Origin: Dehalococcoidia bacterium | GTDB lineage: Bacteria > Chloroflexota > Dehalococcoidia > JACPQF01 | Assembly (NCBI GenBank): GCA_030650265.1 | Contig: JAUSEJ010000809.1 | Span: forward strand, 1-6,398 | Direction of reading: 5' to 3' | Length of the DNA: 6,398 nucleotides | Shown here: positions 1 to 5,346 of the stretch, in pieces | How the letters are laid out: each line of letters begins with the position of its first letter | Numbering within the stretch: the stretch's first letter is position 1 | The notes under the pieces: generated by a model | What the model was told of the DNA's origin: nothing | Databases searched by the model: none | What the model saw: the letters and a program-made list of their open reading frames with translations, nothing else | Made by a program: the position numbers and the translations under genes

Positions 1-1208
1 CAATCGGCCATGGCAGGAACCGGCGAGAGGATATAGGCTGCCCCCGTACTAAGTTCAGAGGTGAGATAGTTTTCCGAGGTTAGAGCAACCTCGGTGATTT
101 TGACGCCGTGCCAGTCTGTGAGTAGTTGTTGCAGATCTCCGAGACCAGGTACTTCCAGGTCGGTGGTTAATCTTTGCATGGCAATTCCAAGGAGCCCTGG
201 AAGGTGGATTAGCCCACCAGGACTGGTCACCTTATCTCTGAAGGCCTGCATGATCTGGCGCTGGCGACGGGAACGGGCGAAGTCGGTTCCCTCGGCCAGA
301 TTATCGATCGCTTGCCTCGCCCTGCTGTACTCCAAAGCCCTCGCCCCGTTGAAATGCTGCTTGCCGGCGTCAAAATGTATGACCTTGTAGTCCCGGTCTT
401 CCAAGGGATCGGCCTCGTCAGGATAGAGCGAATAGAAACTGGCCTGAACATCTACGTCAAGGCCGCCCACCTCGTCGACAAGCTGGCGGAAGGCGCGAAA
501 GTCCAGCGCAAGATAATAGCGAACCGGAAAGCCGACAACAGTTGAAACGGCATCCTTGGCTAGATTACCACCACCATCATCGCCCTTATAGCGCTCCGGC
601 CGCTGCTTGTTTAAGCTGTCGTCCACCCCGTAAGCATAGGCGGTGTTGATCTTACTCCAGTAGCCGCCGTCTCCATCAAGGGGAAGCTTCAGATACGTGT
701 CACGGGGAATGGATAACAGGGACAGTGTTTTCGCCTTGGGATTGGCGATGGCTAGAACTATCGAGTCGGTGAGATAGGGCCCTTCCTGGCCCGACCCACC
801 GTAGCCTAGAAGAAGGACAGACATGGGCGCCTCTTTAGCAGGCACCGCTGTGGGCCCCGGTACCGAATTCTCTGACTTTGCCAAAAAAGCTGGCAGCGAA
901 GGCATGGATAGAGCCAAGGGTGGCTCCGGCAGTGTTCCACTTTGTTGCGCCTCATGGACAAATTGCAGCACCGCCAGTCCCGTGGGCGTGAACCCATACA
1001 CGTACAACGGACCTACCAGGTACGCACCCAACGCTATGAGAAGGACACCCTTGAGGGCCTCCTTCCAGCCTCTTCTTCGCCAATTCCCCACGGGTCCAAG
1101 TTTACCTTTTAGCGCTGATCTTGTCAACGCCAACCCGCTGACTTTCTTCTCACTTGACTTTAGCGGCCAGGCAATGTATCTTTCACAGTATAGACGGCTA
1201 ACAACCAT
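1..1208 (-). CDS. LytR-CpsA-Psr (LCP) family cell-wall glycopolymer transferase, C-terminus cut by window edge
   Basis: LCP proteins transfer glycopolymers such as teichoic acids or capsule from an undecaprenyl lipid carrier to peptidoglycan, on the outer face of the cytoplasmic membrane. The 402 visible residues begin with a short basic cytoplasmic part, one membrane segment (about 53-73, GVLLIALGAYLVGPLYVYGF) and a Pro/Ala-rich linker to about 128. The LCP domain follows: LLLGYGG (about 132-138), LTDS with D148, SIPRDT with R169-D170, WSKINTAY (184-191, K186, N188), and the hallmark arginine block DFARSRRQRQ (309-318, R312, R314, R315). These match the pyrophosphate- and metal-binding residues known for the family. 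The ATG at 1208 is chosen because an in-frame stop lies at 1218-1220 and later ATGs would lose the membrane anchor; its ribosome site is weak. The frame is open to the left edge, so only a short C-terminal part is probably missing. The polymer handled cannot be told. The gene diverges from the amidase gene. Confidence 0.93.
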   Translation of the reverse strand, partial: MVVSRLYCERYIAWPLKSSEKKVSGLALTRSALKGKLGPVGNWRRRGWKEALKGVLLIALGAYLVGPLYVYGFTPTGLAVLQFVHEAQQSGTLPEPPLALSMPSLPAFLAKSENSVPGPTAVPAKEAPMSVLLLGYGGSGQEGPYLTDSIVLAIANPKAKTLSLLSIPRDTYLKLPLDGDGGYWSKINTAYAYGVDDSLNKQRPERYKGDDGGGNLAKDAVSTVVGFPVRYYLALDFRAFRQLVDEVGGLDVDVQASFYSLYPDEADPLEDRDYKVIHFDAGKQHFNGARALEYSRARQAIDNLAEGTDFARSRRQRQIMQAFRDKVTSPGGLIHLPGLLGIAMQRLTTDLEVPGLGDLQQLLTDWHGVKITEVALTSENYLTSELSTGAAYILSPVPAMAD

Positions 1209-1227
1209 AAATGGGCGTTAGCACGCT

Positions 1228-1235
1228 ATTATAAT
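1228..1235. promoter_or_regulatory. Palindromic divergent -10 element (ATTATAAT)
   Basis: The 8-base perfect palindrome ATTATAAT contains TATAAT on the plus strand (1230-1235) and TATAAT on the minus strand (1233-1228). It sits in the 143-base gap between the LCP gene and the amidase gene, so one site could open DNA for transcription both ways. Predicted starts would give a leader of only about 13 bases for the LCP gene and about 110 bases for the amidase gene. No good TTGACA-like -35 hexamer is seen at 16-18 bases on either side, which lowers confidence. Nothing else was recognised in this gap. Confidence 0.5.
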
Positions 1236-1351
1236 CACGCGCCAGCCTACACTGGTTGTCGGGTAGCCGCAAGACGCCCGCAGGATGTCTGGCCGCTACA
1301 GTTCGTTCTTTGGGATTTGGGAGGACCGGCTAGTCCAGCCAGCCAAGAAGA

Positions 1352-3331
1352 ATGCATCGATTCACCATCTCGCTGATCATAATCTCCCTAATAGCCGGCA
1401 TGTTTCCGGCCACACCATCACACGCCAGCAGCGGTATTCGCTCGGGGCAGATCAAGCACACCACCGCCGCCGATTTTGCTTTGGGCAGCTTGAACGGCAC
1501 CGCCATCTACAATAAAGAAGACGGTGAAATAGTCATCGACGCAGGGGGACAGCAGGGGCAATTCACTTCGCCCGTGCTCAAGGCTGATTTTCAGTTTAAC
1601 GCCGTGGGTCTGATCTGGGCCGACGAGGTGCCAGGCATGGCCCAACTGATCATGGAGCTAAGAACCAGTATCGACGGCAACGCCTGGAAGGACTGGTTTC
1701 CTGTAGAAGAAAGTGATGATATGCCGAGCAGGAACGACAAACATTCGAGCGAACTGTACTTCAACTCCGGCAGTTTTGTTCAGTATCGTCTGATCTTGAC
1801 TGCTAACGAATACGGACAAACTCCAGTGTTCCGGGAAGTGTCCGTGAACTATATAGATTCTACCGCCGGCCCTGACCTGGCATCCGCTACTGCTGCGGCT
1901 AAACTGAGCAATCAGGGGGTAACTCCGTCGGGCCAGACTTCGATTATCTCACGATCCGCATGGGGAGTCGGCAGCAACTGCGGTACTAACCCGGTGCCTT
2001 CTTGGCCGCCGGAATACGTTGCGGCAACAACAGTCGTAGTGCATCATACGGTTACACCCAATGACCAGGATCCGTTTCAAGTCGTTCGCGCCATCTGGAA
2101 CTATCACGCTTGTGTCATGGACGGAGGCTGGGGCGACATCGGCTATAATTATCTTGTGGATGCGTCTGGCAACGTCTATGAGGGAAGAGCAGGCGGCGAC
2201 AATGTAATAGGCGGACATGCTGGATGGTCCTCTGACGGCAGGTTCAACTATAACGCCGGCAGCATAGGTGTCGCCATTGTCGGGACTTACGCGACAGTTC
2301 CTCCTAGCGCATTAGCGTTGTCCTCTCTGGAAAGCCTATTGTCATGGAAGTTGTCCATAAATCGCGTCGATCCAAAAGGCGCTGGCTGGTTCTACGACAA
2401 GTACGTGTACAACATTATGGGACACCGCGATGTTGGCGCGACGGACTGTCCCGGAGATGCACTTTACGCGCGATTGCCCGGGGTTCGAAACCTGACCAAG
2501 TTCAGGGATACGTGGGGAGCCCACGGCACGCCACAGCGCATGCTTCCCGGACAGACCAACTGGGTAAACGTTGCGGTTCAAAACATGGGCGCCGGAACCA
2601 ATTGGACAGATGGAGGCAGCTATCCGTTCGATCTCGGTTATCACTGGTATTATGCCAATGGCAGCCAGTATAACCAATCGCCACAGGATGACCACAGAAC
2701 GCGGGTAACTCAGCCTACAGGTTACAACCAGTGGGCGTACGCTAACGCTTTATTGACCGCCCCGACGGTTCCTGGCACTTACCGGCTGGAATGGGACCTG
2801 GTTCAGGAAGGCATAGCCTGGTTTGCCGCCTACGGTAATCCGCCCCTCGTAACCACGGTAATGGTAGATCAGCCTACCGCCACTCCTACCAATACTCCCA
2901 GTGCGACTCCCACCGCCACGCGGACGGCCACACCTACCAGCACGCCGACTTACACGCCGACACCCGTGCCGCCGACGCTTGCGGTCGAGACTTCCTTCAT
3001 CGGCTTCGTTTCGCTGCCTAACACCAGCCCCCGGTCACAGCAAGTCACGATAAGAAACGCCGGAACGGGGACCTTTCAATGGCAAGCTTCGGCGAGTTCT
3101 TCCGGAGGCTGGCTCCACATTTCGCCTGATTCTGGTGCGCCAGGCGATCGGCTTGCGATCTCCGCCGATGTAACCGGTATCGCTGCTGCCTCGTTGCCGG
3201 CGGGACTTGATGGCAACGTAGTCATTTCTGGACCCGGTGGTCAAAGAACCATACCGGTTCATCTCACCATTGCCAACCAGATCCGTACGCTGTTCTTCCC
3301 CCAAATCTACAGGGGCTTCAATAGTGGGTAG
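1352..3331 (+). CDS. Secreted PGRP-type N-acetylmuramoyl-L-alanine amidase with Ig-like and BACON-like domains
   Basis: This is predicted to be an exported zinc amidase that cuts the bond between N-acetylmuramic acid and the stem peptide of peptidoglycan. The 659 residues start with a signal peptide (core ISLIIISLIAGMF, likely cleavage after SHA at 25). A beta-rich N-terminal region (about 35-170) precedes the catalytic PGRP/Amidase_2 domain (about 197-378). The domain keeps the zinc ligands H231 (VVVHHT), H358 (MGHRD) and C366 (DCPG), plus Y265 (DIGYNY) and T364, so it should be active. Then come an Ig-like domain (about 390-505, with YRLEWDLVQEGIAWF), a Thr-Pro linker (508-540), a BACON-like domain (about 541-640; WLHISPDSG) and the tail RTLFFPQIYRGF. 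The ATG is the only start between the in-frame stop at 1331-1333 and the signal peptide; AAGAAG lies just before it, too close to be ideal, and GGGAGG (1319-1324) is far upstream. The gene overlaps murI by 8 bases. Its role could be cell-wall turnover or attack on other bacteria; the sequence does not decide. Confidence 0.93.
   Translation: MHRFTISLIIISLIAGMFPATPSHASSGIRSGQIKHTTAADFALGSLNGTAIYNKEDGEIVIDAGGQQGQFTSPVLKADFQFNAVGLIWADEVPGMAQLIMELRTSIDGNAWKDWFPVEESDDMPSRNDKHSSELYFNSGSFVQYRLILTANEYGQTPVFREVSVNYIDSTAGPDLASATAAAKLSNQGVTPSGQTSIISRSAWGVGSNCGTNPVPSWPPEYVAATTVVVHHTVTPNDQDPFQVVRAIWNYHACVMDGGWGDIGYNYLVDASGNVYEGRAGGDNVIGGHAGWSSDGRFNYNAGSIGVAIVGTYATVPPSALALSSLESLLSWKLSINRVDPKGAGWFYDKYVYNIMGHRDVGATDCPGDALYARLPGVRNLTKFRDTWGAHGTPQRMLPGQTNWVNVAVQNMGAGTNWTDGGSYPFDLGYHWYYANGSQYNQSPQDDHRTRVTQPTGYNQWAYANALLTAPTVPGTYRLEWDLVQEGIAWFAAYGNPPLVTTVMVDQPTATPTNTPSATPTATRTATPTSTPTYTPTPVPPTLAVETSFIGFVSLPNTSPRSQQVTIRNAGTGTFQWQASASSSGGWLHISPDSGAPGDRLAISADVTGIAAASLPAGLDGNVVISGPGGQRTIPVHLTIANQIRTLFFPQIYRGFNSG
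2873..2971 (+). repeat. Thr-Pro-rich (TPT) linker-coding stretch in the amidase gene
   Basis: Residues 508-540 of the amidase are made almost entirely of Thr, Pro, Ala and Ser in TPT/ATP/STP units (for example TPTSTPTYTPTPVPP). The DNA is degenerate, not a strict tandem repeat, apart from a short CACGCCGAC duplication near its end. Such linkers between domains of exported proteins are common in Chloroflexota and are often O-glycosylated elsewhere; glycosylation here is only inference. Confidence 0.8.
3311..3315 (+). promoter_or_regulatory. Ribosome binding site fixing the murI GTG start
   Basis: AGGGG lies 8 bases before the GTG at 3324, inside the last codons of the amidase gene. It favours the GTG over an upstream in-frame start at 3237, which would add 29 residues without similarity to glutamate racemases. 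Confidence 0.65.
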
Positions 3332-4136
3332 CAAACGGACAATCCTGGCAGATGGTCCCATCGGCATTTTTGACTCTGGCGTTGGCGGCCTCTCGGTCCT
3401 TGTGGAAATCAATCGACTCCTCCCCGCCGAGGACATTGTCTACATGGCCGACACGGCAAACTGCCCCTATGGCAACAAATCTCTTGAGGAGATTCAACAA
3501 TTAGCGATCAAGGCCACCGAATTCCTCGTGTCGCAAGGGGCCAAGGCCATTGTCGTGGCCTGCAACACTGCTTCAGTAGCGGCTCTCAACACACTGCGGT
3601 CCGTCTTTCCGCTTCCTTTTGTGGGAATGGTACCGGCAGTGAAGTCCGCCAGCGTCGCCACTCGCTGCGGCAAGGTTGGGATCATAGCCACCGACGCTAC
3701 CTTCCAAGCGGAACTGTTCGCCCACCTCGTTTCCGAATTCGCGTCGGGTATCGAAGTTCTTGAGCAGTCCTGTCCCGGATTGGTTGAACTTGTCGAGGCC
3801 GGGGAGACAGACTCCCCCAATACTGACAGGCTGCTCCATCAGTACCTCCAACCTCTGCTCGGTGAGGGAATCGATACCCTTGTCCTCGGTTGCACCCATT
3901 ATCCTTTCTTGCGCCCGGCTATCGAGCGACTAGTAGGACCGAAGATAACGATTATCGACACCGGCTTGCCCGTGGCAAAACAAGTCCGGCGAGTCCTCGC
4001 TGCCAATGGGTTGACGACAGGGCGACAGGGCGACGGCAAGGTGTCGCTATACACCACCGGCGATGTGGAACTCTTCACCAATGTGGTAAAACGTATTCTC
4101 AAATCAAAGTCGACCTGGGAGATGAGACATAGATGA
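3324..4136 (+). CDS. murI: Glutamate racemase
   Basis: MurI interconverts L- and D-glutamate in the cytoplasm without a cofactor and supplies the D-glutamate of the peptidoglycan stem peptide. Read from the GTG the protein has 270 residues, usual for the family. It shows the N-terminal IGIFDSGVGGLSV (D17, S18), ADTANCPYG (42-50), the first catalytic cysteine in VVACNTAS (C80) and the second in VLGCTHYP (C190, with H192). All acid-base residues of the two-cysteine mechanism are present, so the enzyme should be active. The start codon lies within the amidase gene (8-base overlap) and the stop overlaps the pyrF ATG, so the three genes are probably on one message and translationally coupled. Coupling with a cell-wall amidase fits a peptidoglycan role. 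Only the exact start is uncertain. Confidence 0.96.
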   Translation: MGSKRTILADGPIGIFDSGVGGLSVLVEINRLLPAEDIVYMADTANCPYGNKSLEEIQQLAIKATEFLVSQGAKAIVVACNTASVAALNTLRSVFPLPFVGMVPAVKSASVATRCGKVGIIATDATFQAELFAHLVSEFASGIEVLEQSCPGLVELVEAGETDSPNTDRLLHQYLQPLLGEGIDTLVLGCTHYPFLRPAIERLVGPKITIIDTGLPVAKQVRRVLAANGLTTGRQGDGKVSLYTTGDVELFTNVVKRILKSKSTWEMRHR

Positions 4137-4990
4137 CTTCGAGCAAGGGCTTCATAGACAAGCTCCACAAGGCTAATGAGAACAATGCCAGTCTCATCTG
4201 CGTGGGACTGGACCCCGACCCGGCGTTGATGCCGATCGCCGATATCTTCGAGTTCAACAAAGCGATAATCGACGCTACAGCCGACCTTGTTTGCGCCTAC
4301 AAGCCAAACCTGGCCTTCTATGAAGCACAGGGTCTCAAGGGGCTCGAAGCCCTATACCGGACTAGAAGCTACATTCCGTCCTCCATTCCAGTCATCGGCG
4401 ATGCTAAACGGGGAGACATTGGCAACACAGCCAGCGCCTATGCCAGGGCCCTGTTCGAATCGCTCGACTTTGACGCCGCCACCCTTAATCCCTATCTCGG
4501 ACGCGATGCGGTGGACCCCTTCCTCGCCTATGAGTCGCGTTGTAGCTTCATTCTTTGTCGCACCTCCAACAAAGGGGCGATCGATTTCCAGAACCTGGAA
4601 GTAGCCGACAAAAACCCCGGGCCTGCCGCGACCGGAGATCGGATGCCGCTGTATGAAATGGTAGCCAAACGAGCCAGGGAATGGAACACTCGCGGCAACG
4701 TGGGACTGGTAGTTGGCGCCACCTATCCTGAAGAACTGAAAATGATAAGGCTCATATGTCCCGACATGCCGATTCTGATCCCCGGCATTGGCGCTCAAGG
4801 GGGCGACCTCGAAGCTGCGGTCCGAAACGGCATCGACCGGGAAGGCCGAAATGCCATCATATGTTCGTCCCGGCAGGTTCTTTACGCCTCGCGTCATGAA
4901 GATTTCGCCATGGCTGCAAGGCAAGTGGCCATCAATCTGCGTCAAGAAATCAACAGTATTCTCGCTAGCAGGAATGCAGGAGATCATTGA
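4133..4990 (+). CDS. pyrF: Orotidine 5'-phosphate decarboxylase, type 2
   Basis: PyrF turns orotidine 5'-phosphate into UMP, the last step of de novo pyrimidine synthesis, in the cytoplasm. The 285-residue TIM-barrel protein has VGLDPDP (D26), YKPNLAFYE (K57), the catalytic charged network in DAKRGDIGNTA (D90, K92, D95), TLNPYLGRDA (118-126) and the phosphate-binding loop IPGIGAQGGD (216-225). Its length and the GDIGNTA form match the longer type 2 enzymes known from actinobacteria, myxobacteria and others, not the roughly 230-240-residue type 1 enzyme of E. coli. The ATG overlaps the murI stop as ATGA, with GGGAG at 4117-4121 as a plausible ribosome site. No other pyrimidine gene is in the window. 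A new promoter motif begins right after its stop, with no clear terminator between. Confidence 0.96.
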   Translation: MTSSKGFIDKLHKANENNASLICVGLDPDPALMPIADIFEFNKAIIDATADLVCAYKPNLAFYEAQGLKGLEALYRTRSYIPSSIPVIGDAKRGDIGNTASAYARALFESLDFDAATLNPYLGRDAVDPFLAYESRCSFILCRTSNKGAIDFQNLEVADKNPGPAATGDRMPLYEMVAKRAREWNTRGNVGLVVGATYPEELKMIRLICPDMPILIPGIGAQGGDLEAAVRNGIDREGRNAIICSSRQVLYASRHEDFAMAARQVAINLRQEINSILASRNAGDH

Positions 4991-4993
4991 TTC

Positions 4994-5002
4994 TGCTATA
5001 AT
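4994..5002 (+). promoter_or_regulatory. Extended -10 promoter motif (TGCTATAAT) upstream of the DUF951-MFS pair
   Basis: TGCTATAAT is a perfect TGn extended -10 joined to a consensus TATAAT, four bases after the pyrF stop codon. No TTGACA-like hexamer is seen at the usual distance, but extended -10 promoters can do without one. Transcription would begin near 5009, giving a leader of about 92 bases before the DUF951 gene. Confidence 0.55.
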
Positions 5003-5007
5003 GCTCA

Positions 5008-5043
5008 CGCCATCGCCGGGGCCATGGCCGATTGACGATGGCG
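5008..5043 (+). repeat. Inverted repeat with inner palindrome at the predicted transcript start
   Basis: CGCCATCG (5008-5015) and CGATGGCG (5036-5043) form a perfect 8-base inverted repeat with a 20-base loop. The loop holds a separate 10-base palindrome, GGCCATGGCC (5020-5029). No run of T follows, so it does not look like an intrinsic terminator. Placed at the predicted start of the DUF951-MFS message, it could be a 5' hairpin or an operator; neither is proven. Confidence 0.5.
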
Positions 5044-5088
5044 AGATAGGCTAACATCCTGACCTGCACATATCGGTCTTTGGGCTGC

Positions 5089-5092
5089 GGAG
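5089..5092 (+). promoter_or_regulatory. Ribosome binding site fixing the DUF951 start
   Basis: GGAG ends 8 bases before the ATG at 5101. It favours this ATG over an in-frame TTG at 5080, which lies upstream of the GGAG, and over the ATG at 5107. Confidence 0.6.
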
Positions 5093-5100
5093 ACTTTGTC

Positions 5101-5346
5101 ATGGTTATGGAGATCAATTTGGGTGATGTCGTGCGGCTCAGAAAAGTTCACCCTTGCGGCGGCTTTGATTGGAAGGTAGTGAGATTGGGGGCCGATATAG
5201 GGATCAGGTGCATCAAGTGCGAGCGCAGAGTTCTCCTGGAGCGGCCAGTTTTCGAACGGCGCGTGAAGCAATTCCTCTCCCGGAGCAGCTCTCAGGAAGC
5301 AGCGATTGCCTCCATCGGGCCAGGTGAGAAACCTGACAATGCATGA
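5101..5346 (+). CDS. DUF951 family small protein
   Basis: This 81-residue protein matches the DUF951 pattern: a start of type INLGDVVRLRKVHPCGG (about 5-21), then DWKVVRLGADIGIRC (23-37), CIKC (37-40) and a basic end VFERRVKQFL (50-59). The family's function is not known; Bacillus subtilis YyzM is a member. H17, C19, C37 and C40 could together bind a metal, but that is only inference. The last 22 residues (SRSSSQEAAIA onward) go beyond the usual family length of about 60-65 and look disordered; the DNA there also carries the ribosome site of the next gene. The stop overlaps the transporter start by 8 bases, so the two are probably made together. No signal peptide or membrane segment is present, so it should be cytoplasmic. 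Confidence 0.87.
   Translation: MVMEINLGDVVRLRKVHPCGGFDWKVVRLGADIGIRCIKCERRVLLERPVFERRVKQFLSRSSSQEAAIASIGPGEKPDNA
5322..5328 (+). promoter_or_regulatory. Ribosome binding site of the MFS gene inside the DUF951 gene
   Basis: AGGTGAG, a good match to the anti-Shine-Dalgarno complement, lies 10 bases before the ATG at 5339. It supports that start over the out-of-frame ATG at 5343. Confidence 0.6.

Noticed and set aside
859..870. GGTACCGAATTC, adjoining KpnI and EcoRI sites that look like a cloning polylinker
   Set aside because: It lies within the LCP reading frame, which continues unbroken through both sides in the expected linker region; no other vector sequence is seen, so chance is the better explanation.
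823..1221. Plus-strand open frame of 132 codons opposite the LCP N-terminus
   Set aside because: The minus strand carries the membrane anchor and linker of the LCP gene in frame; the plus-strand translation has no family features.
3237..3323. Upstream extension of murI by 29 residues
   Set aside because: The added residues overlap the BACON-like end of the amidase in another frame and do not resemble glutamate racemases; GTG at 3324 has a well-placed ribosome site.
4015..4036. Short tandem GACAGGGC repeat
   Set aside because: It has under three copies and lies within murI, coding TTGRQGDGK between the last conserved parts; it looks like a chance loop sequence.
4352..5008. Minus-strand open frame of 218 codons opposite pyrF
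   Set aside because: It is the shadow of a clearly conserved pyrF gene; its translation shows no recognisable domain.
5008..5043. The inverted repeat after pyrF as a rho-independent terminator
   Set aside because: The loop is 20 bases long and no T-rich run follows the second arm.
5001..5054. Possible 17-residue peptide starting at the ATG in TATAATG
   Set aside because: Its ATG is part of the -10 motif and so precedes the predicted transcript start, and it lacks a suitably placed ribosome site.
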